A DNA stretch of 64,000 bases from an uncultured Leptotrichia sp. (lineage in GTDB: Bacteria > Fusobacteriota > Fusobacteriia > Fusobacteriales > Leptotrichiaceae), in assembly GCA_937925095.1 (NCBI GenBank), contig CALEXX010000024.1, positions 1-64,000 of the forward strand, in the 5' to 3' direction. Positions 35,476-44,725 of the stretch are shown in pieces. The number at the start of each line of letters is the position of its first letter. Within the stretch, counting starts at the first letter, position 1. The notes beneath the pieces are model-generated. The model saw only the letters and a list, made by a program, of their open reading frames with translations. It ran no database searches and was not told where the DNA came from. The position numbers were made by a program, and so were the translations under genes.

Positions 35476-37476
35476 TTAATTCAATATTATTCTTACTTCT
35501 GAATTTTTATCAAGTTTTGTTCCTGGCTCCGGATACTGTTCTACAACACTTCCGTTTCCTGTTATCTTATATTTTGGAAATTTAATCTGAGGGTATATTG
35601 AAATTATTTCCCTTAAACTTAATCCTTTCAAGTCAGGCATTTTATTATTATTAAACTCATTCAGCAATTTTTTCAGATCCTTCATTGGTTTCTGTTCAAC
35701 TGCTTTTTCCTTTCTGCTTTCTTCAATATTACCTTCCGGACTTATTCCCATGTATTTTATCAGTTTTTCTAAAACATTTCTTACAGATGGCAATGCCACT
35801 TCCCTTCCATAATGTTTTTCACCTTTTCTAGGTTCATTTATGGAAATCAGGACAATATATTTTGGATTATCTACAGGAAAAAATGCAATAAATGAACTGA
35901 AGTATTTTCTATTATCATACCCTTTTACCCCTGGTTTCTGTGCAGTTCCTGTTTTTCCACCAATTCTGTATCCTTTAATCTGGGCTCCTTTTCCTGTTCC
36001 CTTTGTAACAACTGCTTCCATATATTTTCTGACACGTCGTGAAGTATCATCTTCAAATATTTTTCTTACTACAACCGGACTATTCTGTTTAACGATATTT
36101 CCCCTGTCATCTTCCAGCCTGTCAACAAGATAAGGTTTCATAAGCTTTCCATTATTTACTACTGCATTAATTGACGTTATCATCTGTATCTGTGTCATGG
36201 CAATTCCCTGACCAAAAGAAACATTTGACTTTCTTACAGCCGTTAAATCCTTTAATGACAGCAATTTTGGAGACATCTCAGAAAATGTATCTATTCCTGT
36301 CTTTCCTCCTACTCCTACTCTATCCAGATAATTATGGAAAACTTTTGTGTCAATTCTTGAACCTATTACAACCATTCCTACATTTGATGATTCTGAAATT
36401 AATTCTTCTATTGTATATGTTTTCTTTATTGTAGGGTCATGTTCCTTTATTATTCTATCCTGTACTTTTATTTGTCCCCCTGAATATATTGTAGAATTAG
36501 GAGTTATAACTCCTGTGTCTAATCCCATAGCAACTGTTATAGGCTTAAAAATCGATCCCGGCTCAAACATATCTGTTATTGGTCTATTCTTTACTTCAGC
36601 ATTATTACTTGCCTTCGGATAGGAAGACATTGCAAGTATTCTTCCTGTCTCCACTTCCATAATTATTCCCATTGCAGATACCGGATTATATGTTTGAAAA
36701 GCTCTTTTCAGTTCTTCATCCATTATATCCTGCAGGATGCTGTCTATTGTTAATATGATGTTATTTCCATTCTGAACTGAAACACTTTTTTTATTTTTTA
36801 TTGCATCCACTGTTAAAAAGTTTCCAGGATTTTTCATCCCTTCTACTATTCCATCTGTTCCTGTAAGTTCTTCATCATAGAATTTTTCAATACCGTAAGC
36901 TCCTTTACCTTCACTGTCCAGAAAACCTATCATTTCCTGAAAAATTTCATTCTTTATATAGTTTCTGCTGAATGATGGTTTAAAAAATACTCCTGAACTG
37001 AGATATTTGGCAGCAGCCATTTCATCTTCTATGGCTTTTCTTTCATTATATCCAAGTTTGTAGTTTACTTTTAAATATTTTGATTTACTATTTTTCTTTA
37101 AAATAATATCCCTTTTCACCTTATCTGTATCCAAATTAGGAAGATTTTTCTTAAAAAGATCCATCAGCTTGTCAATGTTTTCATCCTTTACCAAGGTAGG
37201 ATCTAAGGTTATCACATAGTCTTCTCCATCAAATGCAAGAATTTCTCCGTCATTTGAAATTATTCTTCCTCTTTTAGCAGGTATAGTATAATTACTTCTA
37301 TATTGTTCTTCCCCGGTCTTTTTATATTCTTCACCTTTTACAATCTGAAGAAAGAATAATCTTAAGAAAACACCAAAAAACGCAAGTACTACTCCTGCTG
37401 ATATTATTGCCACACGTACCTTAAAAGCACTTATTCTTATTTTTTTCCCTTTTTTTATCCCAGATTTCTTTTCCAT
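35476..37476 (-). CDS. ftsI: Class B penicillin-binding protein with PASTA domain (FtsI/SpoVD type)
   Basis: The 666-residue protein has a short cytoplasmic basic N-terminus and one membrane segment (VAIISAGVVLAFFGVFLRLFFLQ). The dimerisation domain starts with RGRIISNDGEILA. The transpeptidase domain has SxxK in FEPGSIFKPIT, SxN in SESSNVGMV and KTGT in GGKTGTAQKPG. A single PASTA domain closes the protein (KMPDLKGLSLREII to the end). Known role: septal peptidoglycan cross-linking with the divisome. The PASTA domain points to the SpoVD/PBP2x-like branch, so the symbol is approximate. GGAGA precedes the ATG. It lies 12 bases after gatB. Confidence 0.9.
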   Translation of the reverse strand: MEKKSGIKKGKKIRISAFKVRVAIISAGVVLAFFGVFLRLFFLQIVKGEEYKKTGEEQYRSNYTIPAKRGRIISNDGEILAFDGEDYVITLDPTLVKDENIDKLMDLFKKNLPNLDTDKVKRDIILKKNSKSKYLKVNYKLGYNERKAIEDEMAAAKYLSSGVFFKPSFSRNYIKNEIFQEMIGFLDSEGKGAYGIEKFYDEELTGTDGIVEGMKNPGNFLTVDAIKNKKSVSVQNGNNIILTIDSILQDIMDEELKRAFQTYNPVSAMGIIMEVETGRILAMSSYPKASNNAEVKNRPITDMFEPGSIFKPITVAMGLDTGVITPNSTIYSGGQIKVQDRIIKEHDPTIKKTYTIEELISESSNVGMVVIGSRIDTKVFHNYLDRVGVGGKTGIDTFSEMSPKLLSLKDLTAVRKSNVSFGQGIAMTQIQMITSINAVVNNGKLMKPYLVDRLEDDRGNIVKQNSPVVVRKIFEDDTSRRVRKYMEAVVTKGTGKGAQIKGYRIGGKTGTAQKPGVKGYDNRKYFSSFIAFFPVDNPKYIVLISINEPRKGEKHYGREVALPSVRNVLEKLIKYMGISPEGNIEESRKEKAVEQKPMKDLKKLLNEFNNNKMPDLKGLSLREIISIYPQIKFPKYKITGNGSVVEQYPEPGTKLDKNSEVRIILN

Positions 37477-37488
37477 ATTTCTCCTAAA

Positions 37489-38922
37489 TTACCCCAGTTT
37501 TTTTAAAATTAATTCATTTATCATTTGAGGATTGGCTTTTCCTTTGGAAAGTCTCATAGCCTGTCCCACTAAATATTTAAGGGCATTACTTTTACCAGCC
37601 TTGTAATCTTCCACAGACTGCTGATTTTCTTCCAGCACCTGTTCAACTATTTTCTCAATTTCACTGTTGTCAGTTATCTGAATCAGTCCTTTTTCCTTTA
37701 CTATAATTTCAGGATCCTTATCTTCCAATAACAGCAGTTCAAAAACTTCCTTCGCTATTTTTGAGCTTATTACATTTGTTTTTATCAGAGTTATAAGTTT
37801 TGCAATATTTCCTGAAGAAACTGGGAATTTCTCAATTCCAATATTTTTTTCCTTCAGCACCCTTAAAACTTCTGTAAGCATCCAGTTTGCAGAAAGTTTA
37901 GGCTCTCCTGATTCCTTTACCATTGTTTCATAGTATTCAGCAAGTTCAGGTTCTCCTGCAAGAGTTGCAGCTTCTTTTTCATTCAGCTTATATTCCCCTA
38001 CAAATCTTTTTGCTTTTTCATCTGCAAATTCAGGCATGTCCTTTCTAACTTTTTCAAGCCTGTCATCAGAAATAATAACTCTTGGCAGGTCAGGTTCAGG
38101 AAAGTATCTATAATCCATCGCTTCCTCTTTACTTCTCATAGGCCTTGTGACACCCTGCTCTTCATCCCATAGCCTTGTTTCCTGCACAACTCTTCCACCG
38201 TTTTCAATAACTTCTATCTGTCTGCTTGTTTCATACTCTATTGCCCTCACAACAGCCTTGAAGGAGTTCAGGTTCTTAGTTTCAGTTCTTGTCCCTAAAA
38301 CTGTGTCCCCTTTCTTTCTTACTGATACATTGGCGTCACATCTCAGTGACCCTAGCTCCATGCTTACATCACTTACTTTTGTATATTTCAGTCTGTCCTT
38401 TAGTGTATTCAGATAGGCATACGCCTCCTCGGCATTCTTTATTTCAGGCTTTGAAATTATCTCAATCAGAGGTACTGAAGCCCTGTTGTAGTTTAAAAGG
38501 CTTTCTGATGTTGTATGTATACTTTTTGCAGTATCTTCCTCTATCTGGATTCTTTCTATCCCCACTTCAGATTCTTTCCCACTATTTGTCACAATATGCA
38601 GTTTACCATTTTCAGCATATGGCTTGAAATACTGTGTTATCTGATAGTTTTTTGGCGAATCAGGATAGAAGTAGTTTTTTCTGTCAAACTGGCTTTCCCC
38701 ATTAATTTCACAATCCAGTGCAAGTGCCGCCTTTATGGCATAATTAAGCACTTCTTCATTCAGCTTTGGCAATGCTCCAGGCTGTCCTGTACATATAGGA
38801 CACGTGGAAACATTAGGCGCTTCATTATCATAATCGGCATTACATGAACACCATACTTTTGTTTTTGTTTTTAACTGGCAATGTACTTCCAGTCCAATGA
38901 CTGTTTCATATTCCATGCTCAT
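37489..38922 (-). CDS. gatB: Asp/Glu-tRNA amidotransferase subunit B
   Basis: The 477-residue protein carries GatB signatures: ETVIGLEVHCQLKTKTKVWC, CPICTGQPGALP (zinc-site Cys), RKNYFYPDSPKNYQITQ and MRSKEEAMDYRYFPEPDLP. A C-terminal YqeY-like tail domain follows (LVGQAMRLSKGKANPQMINELI). Known role: binds and activates misacylated Glu-tRNA(Gln) and Asp-tRNA(Asn) for amidation with ammonia from GatA. It lies downstream of gatA with a 120-base gap. AAAGGA lies ten bases before the ATG at 38922, and a second ATG follows two codons later. Confidence 0.97.
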   Translation of the reverse strand: MSMEYETVIGLEVHCQLKTKTKVWCSCNADYDNEAPNVSTCPICTGQPGALPKLNEEVLNYAIKAALALDCEINGESQFDRKNYFYPDSPKNYQITQYFKPYAENGKLHIVTNSGKESEVGIERIQIEEDTAKSIHTTSESLLNYNRASVPLIEIISKPEIKNAEEAYAYLNTLKDRLKYTKVSDVSMELGSLRCDANVSVRKKGDTVLGTRTETKNLNSFKAVVRAIEYETSRQIEVIENGGRVVQETRLWDEEQGVTRPMRSKEEAMDYRYFPEPDLPRVIISDDRLEKVRKDMPEFADEKAKRFVGEYKLNEKEAATLAGEPELAEYYETMVKESGEPKLSANWMLTEVLRVLKEKNIGIEKFPVSSGNIAKLITLIKTNVISSKIAKEVFELLLLEDKDPEIIVKEKGLIQITDNSEIEKIVEQVLEENQQSVEDYKAGKSNALKYLVGQAMRLSKGKANPQMINELILKKLG

Positions 38923-39042
38923 TTTCTATTTTTCCTTTCGTTAATTCATTATTTTTTAGATATAATTTTCTTTTTAAAAATCTAAAAATGTCAAACACTA
39001 TCTCTTTAATAAGTTTACAAAATCTTCTTCTGTTCTGGAATA

Positions 39043-40506
39043 TTACAGTTCAGGATATTCTATCTTTCCTCTTGCTTCCTCAAATTTATGGGAAACATTA
39101 AACAGTAAATCTTCCCTAAAATAATTTCCAATCAGCTGTATTCCTACAGGAAGTCCATTTACAAAACCTGCTGGAACTGAAATTGCAGGAACTCCTGCCA
39201 TATTTATTGAAACAGTAAAAATATCTCCCAAATACATCTGAACCGGATCAGTAACTTTTTCCCCTTTTTTAAAGGCTGTTGTAGGAGAAACAGGAGTCAA
39301 TATAATATCAACTTCATTTAATGCCTTCTCAAAGTCCTCTTTTATAAGTCTTCTTACCTGTGATGCTTTTTTATAGTATGCATCATAGAATCCTGAACTT
39401 AACACATAGTTTCCTATCATTATTCTTCTCTTTACTTCAGGTCCAAATCCTTCACTTCTTGATTTCACATACATTTCTTCTATATTTTCATCACTTTTTC
39501 TTACTCCGTATCTTACACCATCATATCTTGAAAGGTTTGATGCCGCTTCTGCTGATGAAATTATATAATAAGTTGATATTGCATATTTTGTATAAGGCAA
39601 TGACACTTCCTTTATTTCAGCTCCAAGTTCCTTTAGCTGAGCCACAGCTTTATCTACAACCTCTTTTATGTCCTTATCCAGATCTTCTGTAAAATATTCT
39701 TTAGGAAGTCCTATTTTTAAGCCTTTCAAATCATTATTCAGGCTTTTCAAATAGTCAGGCACTTCAACTTCTGCTGTTGTTGGATCTTTTTCATCATGTC
39801 CTGATATTATCTGCATAATTCTTGCCAAGTCTTCAGTTGACTTTGCCAATGCACCTATCTGGTCAAGGGAAGAACCGAACGCCATAAGTCCATATCTTGA
39901 TACTCTTCCATACGTTGGCTTTATTCCTACTGTTCCTGTAAGACTTGCTGGCTGTCTTATACTTCCACCTGTGTCAGTTCCCAGTGCTATTGGAACCATC
40001 TGTGCAGCTACTGCAGCAGCTGATCCTCCACTGCTTCCTCCCGGCACTCTATCCAATGCCCATGGATTTGAAGCAGGCTTTATTGATGAATTTTCATTTG
40101 ATGACCCCATTGCAAATTCATCCATGTTCGCTTTTCCTATTATAGGAACTCCTGCCTTCTTAAGTTTTTCAACTACTGTCGCATCATATACCCCTTCATA
40201 ATTTTTAAGAATCTGTGATGAAGCCGTAGTTAAATCACCTTTTGAAAGAATGTTATCCTTCAGTGCCACAGGAACTCCAAATAACAATGTATTATCATAT
40301 TCTTTTCTATTATTTTCATTATTGTCATTATCGTATTTTTTAGCACTTTCCAGTGACTTTTCATTTAAAACACTTGAGAATGCTCCTACTTTATCTTCCA
40401 GCGAATCAATTCTCTGTAAAAATTCCTTCGTTACTTCTTCAGATGTAACTTCCTTATTTTTTATCATTTCAGCTATTTCACTGGCTGTTTTTCTGTATAA
40501 GCTCAT
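39043..40506 (-). CDS. gatA: Asp/Glu-tRNA amidotransferase subunit A
   Basis: The 487-residue amidase-signature protein has a catalytic triad Ser-cis-Ser-Lys: Lys in GVPVALKDNIL and the serine loop PGGSSGGSAAAVAAQMVPIALGTDTGGSIRQPA, given as a region. GIKPTYGRVSRYGLMAFGSSLDQIG is also present. Known role: glutaminase part of GatCAB, supplying ammonia to GatB. It is separated from gatC by a DUF4253 gene rather than adjoining it. The start at 40506 follows AAAGGTGG-type sequence at good distance. Confidence 0.97.
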   Translation of the reverse strand: MSLYRKTASEIAEMIKNKEVTSEEVTKEFLQRIDSLEDKVGAFSSVLNEKSLESAKKYDNDNNENNRKEYDNTLLFGVPVALKDNILSKGDLTTASSQILKNYEGVYDATVVEKLKKAGVPIIGKANMDEFAMGSSNENSSIKPASNPWALDRVPGGSSGGSAAAVAAQMVPIALGTDTGGSIRQPASLTGTVGIKPTYGRVSRYGLMAFGSSLDQIGALAKSTEDLARIMQIISGHDEKDPTTAEVEVPDYLKSLNNDLKGLKIGLPKEYFTEDLDKDIKEVVDKAVAQLKELGAEIKEVSLPYTKYAISTYYIISSAEAASNLSRYDGVRYGVRKSDENIEEMYVKSRSEGFGPEVKRRIMIGNYVLSSGFYDAYYKKASQVRRLIKEDFEKALNEVDIILTPVSPTTAFKKGEKVTDPVQMYLGDIFTVSINMAGVPAISVPAGFVNGLPVGIQLIGNYFREDLLFNVSHKFEEARGKIEYPEL

Positions 40507-40524
40507 TTTTCCACCTTTCTTTTC

Positions 40525-41286
40525 TTAATCCCACCAAAAATACCAATTTCTTGATTTATACAATCCCTTTGAAAGTTCTTCCAGTTCATCATAAATTTGG
40601 AAAACTAAATCTTCACTGACTAAAAACTGCTCTACTGCCAATTTTTCTGCCTCTTCCTGTGTTTCAGGAAATTTTTCCAAATAAAATTCTATTTCAGAGT
40701 CAGTTATTGCAGCAATTCTTGCATCATATTTTTCATACCAATATTTACTTATAGCTATAATTTCTTCAGGTAAAGGACATTCGTTAAATCCGCCGAATAA
40801 AAACCATCCTGGAATTTCGTAAACTTTATCTGCCGGAATCTTAAATAGTCCTACATTTTCCCTTACTTTTCCAGTTTCTCCATCAAATATTGAGTTTAAA
40901 TAGAAAGTCTCATCTTCATTGAAATTTTTAAAATAATCTAGGTAGTCACTGTCGTCAGAAAATTCATATTCCTCATTTAGATACCCATTTTCTATATATT
41001 CCTGTCTTCTTTCTTTAAACCACTGGCCACAATCTATTTTTTTATAATTTTCTAAAATTTCATCCCTTGCTCTTTCATATTCCTCAAAATCAGGAAACTC
41101 TTCATTGAAATAATCTTTTACCTCAACAAAAACAGGAATAAAACCTTGTTTTTTCCCTTCTTCCAACAACTCAAAGTACCTTTCTGCAACTTCTGTTATT
41201 TCGCTGTCTTCACTAATTTTTTCATAGTCACATTTTATTTTTTCTGCAAGTAAATCTATATTTTCCAATATTTTCCTCTCCTTCAA
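40525..41286 (-). CDS. DUF4253 domain protein inserted between gatC and gatA
   Basis: The 253-residue acidic, probably cytosolic protein ends in the DUF4253 pattern: PGWFLFGGFNECPLPEEI, ISKYWYEKYDARIAAITDSEIEFYL, then a helix rich in Glu/Ala and the terminal WYFWWD. The first 100 residues are helical and specific to this protein or lineage. The function of DUF4253 is unknown. It lies five bases after gatC and 18 bases before gatA, so it must be cotranscribed with both. GGAGAGGAAAA-type ribosome site sequence precedes its ATG. A role in amidation is not implied by sequence. Confidence 0.82.
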   Translation of the reverse strand: MKERKILENIDLLAEKIKCDYEKISEDSEITEVAERYFELLEEGKKQGFIPVFVEVKDYFNEEFPDFEEYERARDEILENYKKIDCGQWFKERRQEYIENGYLNEEYEFSDDSDYLDYFKNFNEDETFYLNSIFDGETGKVRENVGLFKIPADKVYEIPGWFLFGGFNECPLPEEIIAISKYWYEKYDARIAAITDSEIEFYLEKFPETQEEAEKLAVEQFLVSEDLVFQIYDELEELSKGLYKSRNWYFWWD

Positions 41287-41291
41287 AGAAA

Positions 41292-41591
41292 CTAATTATC
41301 AGCATTTTCTCCAACAACTTTTGGTACAATTATAAATTCATCATCACTATTTGGTGCATTTTTCAGAATATCCTTTTTAATTCCGCTATCCTTGACAACA
41401 TCTTTTCTCAACACATCTTTTAAATCCAGCACATTAAACAACGGTTCAACCTCACTCGTATCAACGCTGTTCAATTCTTCCATGTGGTCAAAAATTTTAT
41501 TCAGATCTGTTCTAAATTTTTCAATCTCATTTTCTGAAAATTCCAGCTTTGATAATTTTGCTATTTTTAAAACATCTTCTTTGCTCAGCAT
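41292..41591 (-). CDS. gatC: Asp/Glu-tRNA amidotransferase subunit C
   Basis: The 99-residue protein matches GatC: an N-terminal helix pair (EDVLKIAKLSKLEFSENEIEKF and DLNKIFDHMEELNSVDTSEVEPLFNV, here as separate motifs) and DVLRKDVVKDS. The C-terminal FIVPKVVGEN wraps around the A-B interface in known structures. Known role: stabilises the GatCAB complex. GGAGAA precedes the ATG. It is upstream of the DUF4253 gene and gatA. Confidence 0.95.
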   Translation of the reverse strand: MLSKEDVLKIAKLSKLEFSENEIEKFRTDLNKIFDHMEELNSVDTSEVEPLFNVLDLKDVLRKDVVKDSGIKKDILKNAPNSDDEFIIVPKVVGENADN

Positions 41592-41612
41592 TTTTTCTCC
41601 TTCTTCATCAAT

Positions 41613-42260
41613 TTATTTCTGATTTTCTCTCCACTCCAATATCTCATTAAAGTTATCAAATTCAAGAAAATCAATATTTTCTTCCAAACAGAACTTAACA
41701 GCTCTTGTTCCTTTTCTTACAAAAACAAAATCAGCTGTTTCCATCGCCCTGTAATCAGACGGGCCATCTCCTACAAAAATTACTTTATATCCCTTTTTCT
41801 GATAGCTTTCCACAGCTTCCTTCTTATCCACTCCATAGTACATTTCCTTATCCAGAAACGGATTTGTAATCTTTATTTTATTTCCATCAAAACTAATATC
41901 ATTAGAAATAATGTCATCATCTGTCAAATTTATATTATACTTCAAAAGCGAGCCTTGTATATTAAGCCTCGTTCCTGCACTCACTATTTTAAATTCCGTA
42001 CCACTTTCGACAAAATCCTTAAAACTCTCATCAATAGTAACATTCTTATCAAGGGTTGCTATATATTCTTCCCTAGTTATATTTAATGACTCAAGTCCAA
42101 ATATTACAAATTCCCTCATAGTTATATCGCCGTTTTTATACTTTTCCCTTATAATTTTTTTATACTCGGGATTATGAGTTTCGAGCAATGTATCTGTTGA
42201 ATCTTTTCTACTTATGGTAACATCGAAATCTATTAAAAATATACTTTTATTTTCTGTCAT
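41613..42260 (-). CDS. HAD-IB family phosphatase (MtnX/SerB-like)
   Basis: The 215-residue protein has HAD motif I FLIDFDVTISRKDS (nucleophile and acid Asp in DFDVT), motif II-like FKIVSAGTR, a Lys in the GVDKKEAVESY region and motif III-IV IFVGDGPSDYRAME. The cap is the short helical type. Relatives dephosphorylate 2-hydroxy-3-keto-5-methylthiopentenyl-1-phosphate or phosphoserine; the substrate here is not decided. It lies 21 bases before gatC in the same run and 49 bases after rluB. Confidence 0.82.
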   Translation of the reverse strand: MTENKSIFLIDFDVTISRKDSTDTLLETHNPEYKKIIREKYKNGDITMREFVIFGLESLNITREEYIATLDKNVTIDESFKDFVESGTEFKIVSAGTRLNIQGSLLKYNINLTDDDIISNDISFDGNKIKITNPFLDKEMYYGVDKKEAVESYQKKGYKVIFVGDGPSDYRAMETADFVFVRKGTRAVKFCLEENIDFLEFDNFNEILEWRENQK

Positions 42261-42309
42261 TCATTTTCTCCAAAATTTATTTCCAACATTCCTGTCAGAT
42301 TTAAAGTTC

Positions 42310-42996
42310 CTAAAGATTCTTTAAATACTTAATTTCATCTTCTGTCAGAGGTCTGTAATGCCCCACTTCCAAACTTCCAAGAGTCAGTTCCCCTACTTTT
42401 ACTCTTTTCAGTGATTTAATATCATATCCCAATGTTTCCAGCATTTTTCTTATCTGTCTGTTTCTTCCTTCAAAAATTGCTATTCTTATTTCTCTTTTGC
42501 TGATTGTTTTCACCTTTGCAGGTGCTGTTCTTCTTCCGTCTATTACAACTCCATGCTTCAACGCTTCCAGATGCTCCTCTGTAATATCCTTGTCCAATTT
42601 TGCAATATAGCTTTTGTAAAGTTTTTTGCTCGGGTGCATCACATGATTGTAAATATCTCCATCATTGCTTATTATTATAAGCCCTTCTGTCATATAATCA
42701 AGCCTTCCGTATGTATACAGACGCTTTTTAGACTTTATGTAGTCTATTGCAAGTTTTCTTCCGAACTTATCCTCGCTTGAACAGATTACCCTCTTAGGCT
42801 TATTTAACATGTAATATTCATAATTTGTATTGATTTTTATCTTTTCCCCATCAACCCTTACAACATCTCCGGAAGAAACTTCCATTCCTATTACTGCTTC
42901 CTGTTTATTTACAGTAACTCTTCCTTCCTTAATCATTTCATCAGCTTTTCTTCTCGAACATACTCCAGCGTCAGCTATAAATTTATTCAATCTCAT
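42310..42996 (-). CDS. rluB: RluB/RsuA-family 23S or 16S rRNA pseudouridine synthase
   Basis: The 228-residue protein has an N-terminal S4 domain (MRLNKFIADAGVCSRRKADEMI) and the pseudouridine synthase core. The catalytic Asp is in YTYGRLDYMTEGLIIISNDGD, with the family motif GRNRQIRKMLETLGY near residue 185. Known role: isomerises a specific uridine in rRNA. RluB is favoured over RsuA or RluF because of its linkage to scpB, which is common in Firmicutes and Fusobacteria. It overlaps scpB by 14 bases. Confidence 0.9.
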   Translation of the reverse strand: MRLNKFIADAGVCSRRKADEMIKEGRVTVNKQEAVIGMEVSSGDVVRVDGEKIKINTNYEYYMLNKPKRVICSSEDKFGRKLAIDYIKSKKRLYTYGRLDYMTEGLIIISNDGDIYNHVMHPSKKLYKSYIAKLDKDITEEHLEALKHGVVIDGRRTAPAKVKTISKREIRIAIFEGRNRQIRKMLETLGYDIKSLKRVKVGELTLGSLEVGHYRPLTEDEIKYLKNL

Positions 42997-43618
42997 TTTC
43001 TACCTCTATATTTTCTTTTTTATCTGTTTTTTCCTTAATTTCCTCTATTATACCCGGCTTTTCAGAATCCTTCCCTTCATTTTCCTTATAAAGCAGTTCT
43101 ATTTTTTCATACTGGCTATATCCTGGAAGTTCTGATTTTTCACTAATATTCAGATAACTGTAAAAATCTTCTGTAACTTCATAAAGATTAGGAGTTCCTA
43201 TCGCCTTCTTTTTTCCTGAGATGTAAATAAGATTTTTTTCCAGTAAATTTGCTATGGTTTTTTCTACACTGACACCTTTTATCTGTTCAATTTCCCCTTT
43301 AGTAACAGGCCCTTTATAAGCAATAATTGCCAAGGTTTCCATTGTAGGTTTAGTCAATTTTTTTATTTTAAGTTCGGGATTAAAAAATTTTTTTACATCT
43401 TCACCATATAAAGGATTGGAAACAAGAAACACTGCCCCATTTTCAATCCTTATATTTATACCGCTTTCTTTTCTTTTTTCCTTAAGCATTGATAATATTT
43501 CCTGCGTTTCATCCAACGATAAACCGTAAAATTTCGCCAGCTCCTCCACTGTTAATGGCTCTTTGGAAAGAAATATAAGCGTTTCCATTTTATTTTCAAT
43601 ATTTTCTATTTTTTCCAT
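42983..43618 (-). CDS. scpB: Segregation and condensation protein B
   Basis: The 211-residue protein has two winged-helix domains typical of ScpB: NKMETLIFLSKEPLTVEELAKFYGLS, then the core KLTKPTMETLAIIAYKGPVTKGEIEQIKGV and LIYISGKKKAIGTPNLYEVTEDF, given as separate motifs. A Lys/Glu-rich tail follows. Known role: kleisin partner of the SMC-ScpAB condensin complex. scpA is not in the window. It lies downstream of mreB and is coupled to rluB through the overlap. Confidence 0.92.
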   Translation of the reverse strand: MEKIENIENKMETLIFLSKEPLTVEELAKFYGLSLDETQEILSMLKEKRKESGINIRIENGAVFLVSNPLYGEDVKKFFNPELKIKKLTKPTMETLAIIAYKGPVTKGEIEQIKGVSVEKTIANLLEKNLIYISGKKKAIGTPNLYEVTEDFYSYLNISEKSELPGYSQYEKIELLYKENEGKDSEKPGIIEEIKEKTDKKENIEVENEIE

Positions 43619-43648
43619 AATATTTCCCTATTATTTCAAATATATAAA

Positions 43649-44689
43649 TTAATATTCCATAGTAGGTGAAATTATTATATTTTTATATCTGTCGAAGTCA
43701 TCAAGCACTATTGCTATTCCATTTACAACTGAGTGGATAGCATCATCGCTTACAGTTACTTTCAGTTTTAATTCTTTTTCAATTTTTTCCTTCAATATTC
43801 TTATTCCGGCTCCTCCACCTGACAGATAAATACCTGTTTCATATATATCTGCAGCTACTTCAGGTTCTATTTCTTCCATTGTCAGTTTAATTTCATCTAT
43901 TATAAGGTCAATATTTTTATCAATAGCTGAATCTATTTCCTGAGCCACTATTTTAATACTCTTAGGAAGTCCTACTCCTAATTCCCTACCTCTTATTTCA
44001 AATGTCGCATTTTTATCAGGCATGCTGATTGTATTTACTTTTAAATCTTCAGCAGTTTTTTCTCCGATTAGAAGATTATGTTTTTCCTTAACATATTCCA
44101 TTATATCTTCATTCAGATGATCTCCGGCAATTTTAACTGATTTTGATACAGCCGCCCCTCCTGATACGATAAACGCTATTTCAGTAGTTCCTCCTCCTAT
44201 ATCAACAATTAAATGTCCTTTAGGCTGGAATAAATCTATTCCTGCTCCAATTGCAGCTGCAACAGGTTCTTCCATAAGATATACTTCTTTTGCTCCTGCA
44301 TCTTTTACAACTTCTACCACTGCTCTTCTTTCAACCTGAGTTACTCCACTTGGTACACATATTATAACTCTTGCACTTTGAACCTTATCTTTTCTTATTC
44401 TTTTTAAAAATTCTGTCAACATTTTTTCAGTAATTTCATAATCTGAAATAACTCCATTTTTAAGAGGTCTTACTATTTCAGTATGTTTTGCTGTTCTTCC
44501 TATTATTTCTTTTGCTTTTTCTCCGATATATTCCACTTCTTCTGTTTTTATGTTTAACGCAACATAAGTAGGCTCATCAATCTGTATTCCTTCACCTTTT
44601 ACATAAACTACTGTATTCGCCGTTCCCAGGTCAATTGCCACGTCCTTTGTCGGTTTTGTACTAATTTTGAACACATCAAAAAATTTCAT
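43649..44689 (-). CDS. mreB: Rod-shape actin homologue MreB
   Basis: The 346-residue actin-fold protein has phosphate-1 DVAIDLGTANTVVYVKGEGI, phosphate-2 LIVDIGGGTTEIAFIVSGG, VYLMEEPVAAAIGAGID and the adenosine motif YLSGGGAGIRILKE. Known role: filaments that direct lateral wall synthesis, consistent with a rod-shaped cell. The length is typical. mreC and mreD do not follow; scpB does. GGAGA precedes the ATG at 44689, 36 bases after ftsK. Mbl-type paralogues cannot be excluded. Confidence 0.95.
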   Translation of the reverse strand: MKFFDVFKISTKPTKDVAIDLGTANTVVYVKGEGIQIDEPTYVALNIKTEEVEYIGEKAKEIIGRTAKHTEIVRPLKNGVISDYEITEKMLTEFLKRIRKDKVQSARVIICVPSGVTQVERRAVVEVVKDAGAKEVYLMEEPVAAAIGAGIDLFQPKGHLIVDIGGGTTEIAFIVSGGAAVSKSVKIAGDHLNEDIMEYVKEKHNLLIGEKTAEDLKVNTISMPDKNATFEIRGRELGVGLPKSIKIVAQEIDSAIDKNIDLIIDEIKLTMEEIEPEVAADIYETGIYLSGGGAGIRILKEKIEKELKLKVTVSDDAIHSVVNGIAIVLDDFDRYKNIIISPTMEY

Positions 44690-44725
44690 ATAAATATCTC
44701 CTTCATTTTTATTTCTTTTTTTATT

